From positions 11,968-29,707 of the forward strand of contig DDIP01000420.1 of NCBI GenBank assembly GCA_002338605.1: a DNA stretch of 17,740 bases, written 5' to 3'. Below, piece after piece: positions 6,949 through 16,642 of the stretch. The notes beneath the pieces are model-generated. The model did no database searches. It was given only the letters and a program-made list of their open reading frames with translations, and had not been told where the DNA came from. Position 1 is the first letter of the stretch, and the number at the start of each line of letters is the position of its first letter. This stretch comes from Proteobacteria bacterium UBA1847 (GTDB taxonomy: Bacteria > Pseudomonadota > Gammaproteobacteria > Steroidobacterales > Woeseiaceae). A program made the translations under genes and the position numbers.

Positions 6949-8825
6949 GGCGATTCGTCCAACCGCGCTTGCGCCTGGGTAGCCCGGTCGTAGCTGTCGG
7001 CCAGCGCAAATCGCGCCTTGTCGCCATAGTTTTCGAGGTGGTCGCGACGGGCTACCAGTTCCTCGATGGCGAGCACTTCGAGCAGGTGACCCTGGCGGGC
7101 CATCAGCTGATCGATTTTCTCAACCGACACCTCGGTCTCCGCCCTCAGGCGCCGCATTGGCTTGTCGTAGCCGACATAGCTGTGCGTCGCGGCCTGGCGA
7201 TTGCGAACATACTCGTCGTATTCTTCCTGAACAATTGCCATCGCCTCGTCCAGGCTGCGCACGTTTCTGTCGAATTCAGACAGGCGTTCGTGATACTCGG
7301 TCCACAGCGTAAAGCCAAGAATTCCTTTCAGGTGCTTGAGCCGAACCAGGTTTTGTTCGTTGGCGGTCGGGCTCGTCACCATCGCGGCTTCAAGCGCCTC
7401 GATACGTGCGAGAATTGCCTGCTCTTCGCGCGTCGCCAGGAACTCGGGACGCGGTGTCGTCAAAAGATCGTCGCGACGCTTGACAAGCATCTTGTGTTGC
7501 TCGATGCGTAAACGCAGACGCGAGTCCAGCTTGCGAAATTGAGTATCGACATCGGGCAAAAGCGGTTCGTAGTGCTTTGCGCGAATCTCGACCATCTCGT
7601 CAAATGCATCGAAGTCGCCGTTCCAGGTGAGCAGCTTGCGGCGAAGGTCCGCGAGGTCCAGATAATTTTGCAGGCCGGTCTGGAAGTCATGGGATGCGAG
7701 CAACTGCATCAGGTAATAGGTTTCCGGCGCGTCCGACAGCGTTCTCAGACGGATAACCCAGTCCTTGTTCAGCCTGATTTCTTCGCGAATCAGCGCCTTG
7801 AGGAAATTGCCCTCTCGAATGCTCTCAATCGAGGTATTGAGTTTCCTGACTTCACTGCCGAATGAATCGAGGGCGCGACCATAATGAATGGCAGCCCGGC
7901 CATGAATATTGAGCTTGCCGTATGCATAAGGCAGCGCCAGTAACGCTTCCTGGGTCGCACTGTCTGTAATCTCGCGCTCCGCGAGAATGCTCCACGGCAC
8001 AACGGCGCGCTCAAAGTCTTCAACGGCCAGGCTTGCCCAGCCAGCGCTCAACAGGGCCTGATTGGCGAACGGACCATCAAGTCGAACGCGATTCAGCGGT
8101 GGCAATGCCTGCTCGTAGTTGCTGTCCTCGAGTAATATCGTGCCCAACACGAGGTTCGACTTGTCACGAATCGCCAACTCGCTCGCATCGTCGGTCTTTC
8201 GCTGTCCGGCCTTGTCGAGTTGTTCCAGCGCGGCGGTTCGCTGACCGTTTTGCAAATAGGCGATGCCAAGGTTGTAGGAGGCAAAGCCGCCGTATTCGTC
8301 GGAGTCCTGCAGCTTTTTCAGTACTTCCACGGACTCGAGTTGCCTGCCCTGGGCCAGGTAAACATTGGCGCGCAGGAATTCTATGTCATCACGAATTGAA
8401 CGCGGAATGTCGCCATCGATTCGATCAAGCGCCAGCAGCGCGTCTTCCATTTGCTGCTTCTGGAAATGTATTCGCGCGAGCCGGTAGGCGGCATCGTTGC
8501 GTACTTTTTCGTCAACAGCGCCTTCGAGCACAGCCTTGATGGCGCGACCGGCGCGATGATGCATGCGGTATCGCAACTCGAAATCGCCGAGTGAGAAGTG
8601 AGCGTTGTCGATGTGCACGAACAGGGAGTCCAGTTCGGGTTCGTCAATCGTCTCGTGTTGCCGGACCTCGGTGTCCAGCCGTTCGAGTGCCTCGAAGTAC
8701 AGCCCCTGATTCGCAAAGTAGAGGGCTTCACCGAAGTAAAGATCGTTTAATTCATCTGCACGGGCCGGGGTCACCGCGAGCGTAAGCAGCAGCAGACTTG
8801 TTACCGAGATTGATTGTCGGAGCAC
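6945..8825 (-). CDS. Secreted TPR/coiled-coil periplasmic protein (GltC/GltE-like by context)
   Basis: The 626-residue product starts with GTG at 8825, three bases after the preceding stop; GGAG lies about eleven bases upstream inside the previous gene. The signal peptide ends ARA at 21-23 with no lipobox, so it should be soluble in the periplasm. Residues about 26-330 form TPR-like helical pairs, for example GGFASYNLGIAYLQNGQRTA near 179-198. From about 425 to the end the protein is highly charged and helical, probably long coiled coils. This mix of TPR head and coiled-coil tail would suit a structural linker spanning the periplasm. It is followed by the giant TPR lipoprotein with a 4-base overlap, so the two are probably made together. 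The precise Glt counterpart is uncertain. Confidence 0.83.
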   Translation of the reverse strand: MLRQSISVTSLLLLTLAVTPARADELNDLYFGEALYFANQGLYFEALERLDTEVRQHETIDEPELDSLFVHIDNAHFSLGDFELRYRMHHRAGRAIKAVLEGAVDEKVRNDAAYRLARIHFQKQQMEDALLALDRIDGDIPRSIRDDIEFLRANVYLAQGRQLESVEVLKKLQDSDEYGGFASYNLGIAYLQNGQRTAALEQLDKAGQRKTDDASELAIRDKSNLVLGTILLEDSNYEQALPPLNRVRLDGPFANQALLSAGWASLAVEDFERAVVPWSILAEREITDSATQEALLALPYAYGKLNIHGRAAIHYGRALDSFGSEVRKLNTSIESIREGNFLKALIREEIRLNKDWVIRLRTLSDAPETYYLMQLLASHDFQTGLQNYLDLADLRRKLLTWNGDFDAFDEMVEIRAKHYEPLLPDVDTQFRKLDSRLRLRIEQHKMLVKRRDDLLTTPRPEFLATREEQAILARIEALEAAMVTSPTANEQNLVRLKHLKGILGFTLWTEYHERLSEFDRNVRSLDEAMAIVQEEYDEYVRNRQAATHSYVGYDKPMRRLRAETEVSVEKIDQLMARQGHLLEVLAIEELVARRDHLENYGDKARFALADSYDRATQAQARLDESP

Positions 8826-8828
8826 GGG

Positions 8829-9356
8829 TTACCAGTCTCCGAGCCTGATTCCGTCGTTTCCGAATCCTGGTCCGGCGAGTGTCAGACCCATCGCTTTCGG
8901 TTTGATGCCCTTGGTGAAAGCGAAGTTACTTGACTGGTTGATATCCTTACCGTTTTTGAGCTTGCCGATCATGGTCACGCTGAGTTCGTGATCGCCGGTG
9001 GTCAGATTGCCGGTATAGATTTTCTGCACACCCCCGTTCTTCAGAGCGTCCAGTTCCTTGAAACTGTATATGTGGTGGGTAGCGAGCTCACCGTCGATCG
9101 TTATTTGCACAGCGTCCAGCCGAAAATCTTCATCTTCGGCAAGCGACACGAATAGCGACACTTCGGTATGCGATGGAAACAGCAATCTCTCTTCCAGCGT
9201 ATTCAGCTCGGAAGCGATGCTCAGCACATCGGACTTGATTTCCTGGACCTGGCCGTCGAGGCTGCGCATGCTGTCACCGGACAGTTCGTCCGTGACACCC
9301 GGCGCCGGGCTACCGACAAGCACTAACAACAACGAGTTGCGCAATAACTTCAACAT
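8829..9356 (-). CDS. Secreted beta-rich protein of unknown function, first gene of the operon
   Basis: The 175-residue product begins at ATG 9356 with AGGGA eight bases upstream. A signal peptide covers about residues 1-20 (basic LKLLR start, Leu/Val core, Ser-Pro-Ala-Pro-Gly end). Residues about 30-58 form a short amphipathic helix, possibly a small coiled coil. From about 64 to 175 the protein looks like a beta-sandwich: alternating hydrophobic strands such as TEVSLFVSLAED, VQITIDGE and GDHELSVTMIGKLKNG, reminiscent of PEGA- or Ig-like folds that bind partners. The C-terminus is Gly-rich. I do not recognise the family. It is the first gene of the unidirectional run, three bases before the next start, so it is probably a periplasmic part of the same machine. 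Confidence 0.78.
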   Translation of the reverse strand: MLKLLRNSLLLVLVGSPAPGVTDELSGDSMRSLDGQVQEIKSDVLSIASELNTLEERLLFPSHTEVSLFVSLAEDEDFRLDAVQITIDGELATHHIYSFKELDALKNGGVQKIYTGNLTTGDHELSVTMIGKLKNGKDINQSSNFAFTKGIKPKAMGLTLAGPGFGNDGIRLGDW

Positions 9357-11561
<2,205 letters not shown>

Positions 11562-11577
11562 AAAGCCCCCGGTTACG

Positions 11578-12129
11578 TCAGAATCGATAGTTAAAACCGA
11601 TCGAAATAACATCCGTCTCGAGCACGTCAAACTCGTATACGGTCCAGTCACCGACCAGCGAAAAGTTATCGCCGAGATCGAGCTTCAGACCGCCGCCCCA
11701 GTACGGGTTGTCGTCCCCGGGCGTGTCGATCGAGAAGCCGTCGATGGTGATATCGGCATCCCAGAAGAAAACGCCGCCCTTGCCGAAGATCGACAGGTTG
11801 TTCGATAGCGGCAGTGAGAGAGTCCCGCCCAACGTCCAGCCATCGCCGCTGATGTCGGTGCGTGACAGCAGTCCGCTTAAGTCCACGGTTTCGGTGAAGT
11901 CGCCAAAGTTCAGGTAGCCCGCCTCGATACCAAAGGTTTCGCCGAGCTGGATGCCGCCGAAGAATCGATAGGCGTTGGTGTCAGTATCGATGCCAAAGCC
12001 GTCGAAATCATCGTCAAGGCGCGCGTTACCAATGCTCGCACCGACATAGGCATCCGGATGGGCTTGTGCCGTCAGAGGCATTGCTGTTGCCAGCATTACG
12101 GTAGCGGCCAGCGTCGTCGTTCGATTCAT
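11578..12129 (-). CDS. Small outer-membrane beta-barrel protein (OmpA-like/porin-family barrel)
   Basis: The 183-residue product has a signal peptide ending AQA at 21-23, then alternating hydrophobic/polar strands rich in Gly and aromatic residues and a terminal Phe (NYRF), the usual C-terminal signal for insertion by the Bam complex. Length and pattern fit an eight-stranded barrel of the OmpA-like/outer-membrane beta-barrel group, with acidic Asp-rich loops (about 38-52 and 136-142). No peptidoglycan-binding domain follows, so it is a barrel only. Function is not evident; such barrels can be adhesins, stress proteins or small pores. AAGGAG lies seven bases before the ATG. The gene ends 16 bases from the convergent fadH stop, with no obvious hairpin terminator between. 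Confidence 0.85.
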   Translation of the reverse strand: MNRTTTLAATVMLATAMPLTAQAHPDAYVGASIGNARLDDDFDGFGIDTDTNAYRFFGGIQLGETFGIEAGYLNFGDFTETVDLSGLLSRTDISGDGWTLGGTLSLPLSNNLSIFGKGGVFFWDADITIDGFSIDTPGDDNPYWGGGLKLDLGDNFSLVGDWTVYEFDVLETDVISIGFNYRF

Positions 12130-12149
12130 CGTCGTTCTCCTTCAAGTCG

Positions 12150-12168
12150 TGCGGCCTATCTGGCCACA
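12150..12168 (-). other. Hairpin in the leader of the barrel gene
   Basis: TGCGGCC (12150-12156) and GGCCACA (12162-12168) can pair over a 5-base loop, seven pairs including one wobble. It lies in the 67-base gap between the mechanosensitive-channel gene and the barrel gene, upstream of the ribosome site. No T-run follows on the minus strand, so it is more likely an RNA stability element or a protein site than a terminator. Confidence 0.3.
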
Positions 12169-12196
12169 ACGATCCTGAAGCGACGCTGAACGGAGC

Positions 12197-13450
12197 TTAC
12201 TGTCCGGCTTGCCGCAACTGCGCCAAATCCGAACCCGCCGGCTTCTGGAATAAACGCAAGCCAAACTCCGGCACAATCGCCATCAGGTGATCGAAGATGT
12301 CCGACTGGATGCCTTCATACACAGCCCACTGTGTGGTGTTGGTGAAACAGTAGATTTCCAGCGGCAACCCCTCCGGTCCGGGCGCGAGCTGTCGGACGAT
12401 GAGCGTCATGTCCTGGTCAATTTTCGGATGATTCTTGAGGTAGTTGAACGCGTAAGCGCGAAATGTGCCGATGTTTGTCAGCCGACGCCGGTTGACGTCG
12501 TCGTCAACCTCATGCGGAAGCCCCTTGTTGTAATCGGCGAGCTCTTCCTCCTTCTGCTTGATGTAATCCTTGAGCAGAGCGAATCGCGTGAAGTGATCGA
12601 TCTCGTCCGGCGTCTGAATGCGGATCGTCGAGACATCGATGTGCAACGCTCGCTTGATTCGCCGTGCACCGGTCTCCGACATGCCGCGCCAGTTCTTGAA
12701 TGAATCAGTAATCAGTCGATGCGTGGGAATTGTCGTAATCGTCTTGTCCCAGTTCTGCACCTTGACGGTGTGCAGCTGCACGTCGATAACATCACCGTCG
12801 GCACCGAACTGCGGCATCTCGATCCAGTCGCCAACACGCACCATGTCCTGCGCCGTTAACTGCACGCTCGCCACAAGCGACAGGATCGTGTCCTTGAACA
12901 CGAGCAGCAGGATGGCCGTCATCGCGCCGAAACCGCTCAGCAGCAGCAGTGGTGAACGATCCAGCACGACCGAGACGATCATCACGCCGCCGAGGATCCA
13001 GACGACAATCTGCAGGAGCTGCACGAATCCCTTTAGCGGCCGGTCTTTTGCGACAGGCAGGCTCGAGTAAATCGTATTGGCGGCACTCAGTAGCCCGGTC
13101 AACGCGAGCGTGAGCATCAACACGATGTAACCCATCGCGATGTTGCGAATGACAGTTACACCGCTGTCGGGGAGATCCGGCACCAATGGCGCGCCGATGA
13201 ATATGATCAGTGCCGGCAGTACCTGGACCAGGCGCCCAAGCACATTGTGGCTGACGAGCGCGTCATCCCAGGTCACACTCGAACGGTCGGCAAACGCGCG
13301 AACGGCACGCACCAGTGCGTACTTGACGACCATGTGTGCGACAACCGCCACGATCAGTAGCGCGGAGAGTCCAACAAGCGGTGGCAGGAGCGGATTTATC
13401 CGACTGAGTTGTTCGAGTACTTCCACGGACACGTCTACTTTGCGTGCCAC
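12197..13450 (-). CDS. ybdG: Small mechanosensitive ion channel of YbdG type (MscS superfamily)
   Basis: The 417-residue inner-membrane protein matches E. coli YbdG (415 residues), a miniconductance channel linked to osmotic stress. About five membrane segments fall near 20-45, 70-90, 98-120, 143-165 and 167-190. The pore-lining helix and beta domain are highly conserved: SGFGAMTAILLLVFKD, GDWIEMPQFGADGDVIDV, then KVQNWDKTITTIPTHRLITD and SFKNWRGM. The C-terminal region keeps the family patterns RRLTNIGTFRAY, MTLIVRQLAPG and GLPLEIYCFTNT. The longest frame starts at GTG 13450, overlapping the upstream epimerase gene by 16 bases, without a good ribosome site. GTGs at 13432 and 13426 are alternatives that remove 6 or 8 residues. 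Co-transcription with the epimerase gene is likely. Confidence 0.93.
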   Translation of the reverse strand: MARKVDVSVEVLEQLSRINPLLPPLVGLSALLIVAVVAHMVVKYALVRAVRAFADRSSVTWDDALVSHNVLGRLVQVLPALIIFIGAPLVPDLPDSGVTVIRNIAMGYIVLMLTLALTGLLSAANTIYSSLPVAKDRPLKGFVQLLQIVVWILGGVMIVSVVLDRSPLLLLSGFGAMTAILLLVFKDTILSLVASVQLTAQDMVRVGDWIEMPQFGADGDVIDVQLHTVKVQNWDKTITTIPTHRLITDSFKNWRGMSETGARRIKRALHIDVSTIRIQTPDEIDHFTRFALLKDYIKQKEEELADYNKGLPHEVDDDVNRRRLTNIGTFRAYAFNYLKNHPKIDQDMTLIVRQLAPGPEGLPLEIYCFTNTTQWAVYEGIQSDIFDHLMAIVPEFGLRLFQKPAGSDLAQLRQAGQ

Positions 13451-14532
13451 TTGGCCAACAGCGCCGCCTCGGTTTCAAGGCTGAACCCGCCCGGTCCCCA
13501 CCTGGGTTCTCCGAACGAATCCAGTTCGGCAATCATGTCGTTTGCCGTATCGCCGATCGGACGAAACCTGAGACCGGCCGCCATCGCGCGCTTGTTGGTC
13601 ACCTGCATGAACGGAGTGGGGCCCTCGCCGTACCAGGGTCCGTAGTTTGCGGTCTCTGTGTTATTCGCGCGTAACCATTCCCAGTCGACCCAGGTCAGCG
13701 TCGATTCTGAGCCCGTCGATGCGATAAGCCCTTCGAGCAGCGGCCTGGCGCGGTACGGTTTTTCGGCACCGACCGCGTTGTACGGACCGCTGCCATTACC
13801 GTCTTCCAGCAGGCGCACCATCCAGCCACACAAATCGGCTGCGTCAATATATTGCACCGGAAGATCGTCCTGCCCGGGAACGAGGATCTCGTTGCCAGCC
13901 ACCATACGCCGCAGCCAGTGGCGCAAGCGTTCCGTGGGATCACCGGTGCCGGTGATGATGCCGGGCCTGACATTAATGGCGTCGCCGCCGAAGACTTTGC
14001 TCACTTCCTGTTCGCACAATGCCTTGCGCGGACCGTAGGTTCTGCCGTAAATGGAGTCGGACTCGTCGGTCGGATCGTCCATCACGGCGTAAGCGGCGGT
14101 GAATTCATCGTCGTCGAGCTTCAGCCCTTCGCCGTAGGCCGAGATGCTGGAGACGAAAACATATTTGCCAACGTGCCCGTGCAGCAGCTCCGCCGACAAT
14201 CGTACATGGCGAGGATAGAAGCCGGAGTTATCGATCACCGCATCCCAGTCGCGACCTTTTAATGCGTCGAGCTGGTCATCCCGATCGCCGATCAGATTTT
14301 CAACATTCGGAAACCGCTCCGGTGCCGTCTTGCCGCGATTGAACATCGTGACCTTGTGACCGCGCGACAATGCATAGTTGATTTCATGCGGTCCGATGAA
14401 ACCCGTTCCACCCAGCACCAGGATGTTCAATGTTTTGGGTGACGTGCCTTGCGAGCAGGCCCATCCCGGCAGTGCGGCAAGTGCGCCGATTGCCGATGCC
14501 GAACGAATGAAGCTGCGACGTGAGGTTTTCAT
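13435..14532 (-). CDS. NAD-dependent epimerase/dehydratase-like protein with a twin-arginine signal
   Basis: The likely start is ATG 14532, with GGAG eight bases upstream; a TTG lies one codon earlier. The 365-residue product opens with SRRSFIRS (Arg5-Arg6), a hydrophobic stretch and Cys26, i.e. a Tat export signal with a possible lipobox-like end (GWAC). The mature part is a short-chain dehydrogenase/epimerase Rossmann fold: GGTGFIG at 41-47, Ser128-Ser129, and Tyr166-x3-Lys170, the usual catalytic Ser/Tyr/Lys set. The family acts on nucleotide sugars or related substrates with NAD(P), normally in the cytoplasm. A Tat signal fits export of a folded, cofactor-loaded enzyme. The substrate cannot be told. 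It overlaps the channel gene by 16 bases. Confidence 0.88.
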   Translation of the reverse strand: MKTSRRSFIRSASAIGALAALPGWACSQGTSPKTLNILVLGGTGFIGPHEINYALSRGHKVTMFNRGKTAPERFPNVENLIGDRDDQLDALKGRDWDAVIDNSGFYPRHVRLSAELLHGHVGKYVFVSSISAYGEGLKLDDDEFTAAYAVMDDPTDESDSIYGRTYGPRKALCEQEVSKVFGGDAINVRPGIITGTGDPTERLRHWLRRMVAGNEILVPGQDDLPVQYIDAADLCGWMVRLLEDGNGSGPYNAVGAEKPYRARPLLEGLIASTGSESTLTWVDWEWLRANNTETANYGPWYGEGPTPFMQVTNKRAMAAGLRFRPIGDTANDMIAELDSFGEPRWGPGGFSLETEAALLAKWHAK

Positions 14533-14656
14533 CAATCAATCTCCGGTGTTCTTGTTATTCGGTCATCATACTATCCGCAGTCGATGACAGTCGACTTGCA
14601 ATCAGGCGATGCGTTGACGCGCGAACCACCGCGTATTCGTCAATGACAACCGCTTG
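14533..14656 (-). promoter_or_regulatory. Intergenic region upstream of the Tat-epimerase gene
   Basis: This 124-base gap separates the mtgA stop from the epimerase start. On the minus strand a TATGAT-like -10 (near 14565-14570) lies at a plausible distance before the gene, but its -35 is weak. A short near-repeat, TCGACTG and ATCGACTG, sits just upstream. A promoter here would make the epimerase, channel and barrel genes a unit separate from acr3-mtgA. Confidence 0.3.
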
Positions 14657-15397
14657 CTAGAGACGGCCGGGCATTTCGTCAGCGCCGGCGATCCGCGTTA
14701 GCCAGGCTTCGCGCCTGAGGCGCTGCATCTGCATGACGATCCAGTCGCTGCGCTTGCGAAGATAGTCCGACGGGTCGTTGGGCCGCAGTTTTCGCGGACT
14801 CGGCAATACGCCAGCCAATAGTGCCGCCTGCCTGTCACTCAGACCTTCTGGCGGCACGCCGAAATAGTATCGGCTGGCAGCACCGACACCGTAGATACCG
14901 GGCCCGAACTCGGCGATGTTGAGGTAAATCTCAAGTATGCGCTGTTTTGGAAGGCAGACTTCCAGGACAACGGTCAGCCAGGCCTCCAGGCCTTTGCGAA
15001 TGAAATTTCGGCCGGGCCAAAGGTAGAGGTTCTTCACCGTTTGTTGCGATATCGTCGACGCGCCCCTCACGTAGCCGCGCTGGCCTTTCTCCCCGATCGA
15101 TTTCTGGATCGCGGTAACGTCAATTCCGAAGTGATCGGCAAATCGTTGGTCTTCCGACGCGACAGCAGCGAGCGCGATGCTTGTTCCCAGTTCATCCCAG
15201 GCGTTCCACTCGTGAAGCAGTGGCTCGCGACCGCTGTCGTCCTGAAGCATGAACGCTGTAGTTGCAGGATCGAACCACCGCAGCGGTAGCACCAACAGCA
15301 CACTGCCGACGACGAAAGCGAGCACGGCAAGGCCGAACCGCTGTAACCAGCGCTTCCAGCGCGGGACGGACCTTCTCTTCTTGCGCGACTTTGCCAT
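14657..15397 (-). CDS. mtgA: Monofunctional biosynthetic peptidoglycan transglycosylase
   Basis: The 246-residue product matches MtgA (242 residues in E. coli), a GT51 enzyme that polymerises lipid II into glycan strands at the periplasmic face of the inner membrane. A basic N-terminus precedes one membrane anchor (about 21-40). The GT51 motifs are in order: ASEDQRFADHFGID with catalytic Glu82, GASTISQQTVKNLYLWPGR (112-130), RKGLEAW with Glu138, and KQRILEIYLN (151-160) followed by GPGIYGVGAASRYYFG. No transpeptidase domain follows, which separates it from class A PBPs. ATG 15397 is preferred over TTG 15409, although neither has a clear ribosome site. It lies 29 bases after the arsenite-permease gene on the same strand, so may share its transcript. 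Confidence 0.95.
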   Translation of the reverse strand: MAKSRKKRRSVPRWKRWLQRFGLAVLAFVVGSVLLVLPLRWFDPATTAFMLQDDSGREPLLHEWNAWDELGTSIALAAVASEDQRFADHFGIDVTAIQKSIGEKGQRGYVRGASTISQQTVKNLYLWPGRNFIRKGLEAWLTVVLEVCLPKQRILEIYLNIAEFGPGIYGVGAASRYYFGVPPEGLSDRQAALLAGVLPSPRKLRPNDPSDYLRKRSDWIVMQMQRLRREAWLTRIAGADEMPGRL

Positions 15398-15426
15398 AGC
15401 GACAAACAATACATGGTTGACTGGCC

Positions 15427-16449
15427 CTAGGCATTGGCGAAATACCTGCGCGTCGCGTTGGCGAAGAACACCAGTGATAGCATGACCGGTACTTCGACCA
15501 GAACACCGACCACGGTTGCAAGCGCTGCGCCGGAGTGCAGCCCAAACAGGCTGATTGCCACGGCAACGGCCAGCTCGAAGAAATTGGACGTGCCAATCAG
15601 TGCGGCGGGCGCCGCCGTGTCAAACGGGACGCGCCACAGATATGCCCATCCGTAGGCGACGAAAAAGATTCCATAACTTTGTATTAACAACGGCACTGCA
15701 ATCAGTGCGATGACCAGCGGTTTGTCGATAATCGTCTGAGCCTGAAACCCAAACAGCAACACGACCGTCGCGAGCAGGCCCATGATCGAATAGGGTTTTA
15801 CCTTTGCGGTAAAGCTTGCGATGCGATCGCGATCGCCAGAGTCGTCCAGTACCTTGCGCGTCACGTAGCCGGCGGCAAGCGGTATGACAACGTAGAGAAT
15901 GACCGACAGCAACAAAGTCTCCCATGGGACAACGATGTCGGTAACACCGAGGAGAAATGCCGCGATCGGCGCAAAGGCGAACACCATGATGATGTCATTG
16001 ATTGAAACCTGCACCAGCGTGTAGTTGGCATCCCCGCGCACGAGCTGGCTCCAGACAAACACCATTGCCGTGCACGGAGCGACACCGAGCAAGATCATCC
16101 CTGCGATATATTCCTTGGCGGTGTGGGGCTCGACAAGCCCTGCAAACACGTACTCGAAAAACAAGATGCCCAGCGCGGCCATCGTGAACGGTTTGATCAG
16201 CCAGTTGATAGTCAGGGTAATGCACAGGCCCTTCGGCTTCTTTCCAACGTCTTTGATTGATGCGAAATCGACATTCACCATCATTGGGTAAATCATCACC
16301 CAGATAAACACGGCGACGACAAGATTGACGCTCGCGTACTCGAGGCTCGCGACGATCGAGAAGATGCCTGGAAAAACGACACCCAGTGCAACGCCAGCCG
16401 CGATACAAAACGCGACCCAGACAGACAGATATCGCTCAAATAGTCCCAT
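15427..16449 (-). CDS. acr3: ACR3-family arsenite efflux permease
   Basis: The 340-residue, very hydrophobic protein has about ten membrane segments and typical ACR3 length. Cys126 within [12 protein letters not shown] and Glu292 within [11 protein letters not shown] match the Cys and Glu shown to be essential in studied Acr3 proteins (Cys129 and Glu305 in Corynebacterium glutamicum). Acr3 expels arsenite using the proton motive force. The fold belongs to the bile acid/sodium symporter superfamily, but the Cys and Glu favour arsenite. The start is ATG 16449, with AAGGAG about twelve bases upstream, slightly long. No arsR, arsC or arsenate reductase gene flanks it in the window, so its regulation by arsenic is not evident here. 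Confidence 0.9.
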   Translation of the reverse strand: MGLFERYLSVWVAFCIAAGVALGVVFPGIFSIVASLEYASVNLVVAVFIWVMIYPMMVNVDFASIKDVGKKPKGLCITLTINWLIKPFTMAALGILFFEYVFAGLVEPHTAKEYIAGMILLGVAPCTAMVFVWSQLVRGDANYTLVQVSINDIIMVFAFAPIAAFLLGVTDIVVPWETLLLSVILYVVIPLAAGYVTRKVLDDSGDRDRIASFTAKVKPYSIMGLLATVVLLFGFQAQTIIDKPLVIALIAVPLLIQSYGIFFVAYGWAYLWRVPFDTAAPAALIGTSNFFELAVAVAISLFGLHSGAALATVVGVLVEVPVMLSLVFFANATRRYFANA

Positions 16450-16558
16450 TGGCCGTATTTTCTCCTTGCCGGACGGCCTTCACAACCGCTAATGCAATCA
16501 AGTGACGAAAAAAGTACACACAGTTCTTCGTGAAAATCCGGCCTGATCCCATTTAAAC

Positions 16559-16572
16559 GTGAACCTGTTCAC
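16559..16572. promoter_or_regulatory. Operator-like inverted repeat
   Basis: GTGAAC and GTTCAC form perfect six-base arms around a 2-base centre. The right arm overlaps the candidate -35 of the rightward promoter, which is the layout of a repressor site. No regulator gene is visible next to it. A 12-base dyad in 190 AT-rich bases is unlikely but not impossible by chance. Confidence 0.4.
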
Positions 16573-16597
16573 ACTGCATTCAGTCAATATGTAATAT
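16568..16597 (+). promoter_or_regulatory. Candidate sigma-70 promoter for the hypothetical gene pair
   Basis: TTCACA (16568-16573, five of six matches to TTGACA) and TAATAT (16592-16597, four of six to TATAAT) are separated by 18 bases. The ATG lies 45 bases after the -10 element, leaving room for a short leader with the GGGAGG ribosome site. Confidence 0.35.
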
Positions 16598-16642
16598 ACC
16601 TTTAAATGTCCATTTGCTTGTACGGACGGGAGGTCGGAACTT

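Larger units (their letters stand above)
16450..16642. promoter_or_regulatory. Divergent intergenic region between acr3 and the hypothetical gene pair
   Basis: This 193-base AT-rich gap serves two divergent units. It contains a perfect six-base dyad (16559-16572), two TTTAAA hexamers (16552-16557 and 16601-16606) that bracket the candidate rightward promoter, and a strong ribosome site for the rightward gene (GGGAGG, 16628-16633, nine bases before ATG). No good leftward promoter for acr3 could be named. Confidence 0.5.

Noticed and set aside
11562..11577. Intrinsic terminator between fadH and the barrel gene
   Set aside because: The 16-base gap has a short C-run but no inverted repeat with a T-run on either strand.
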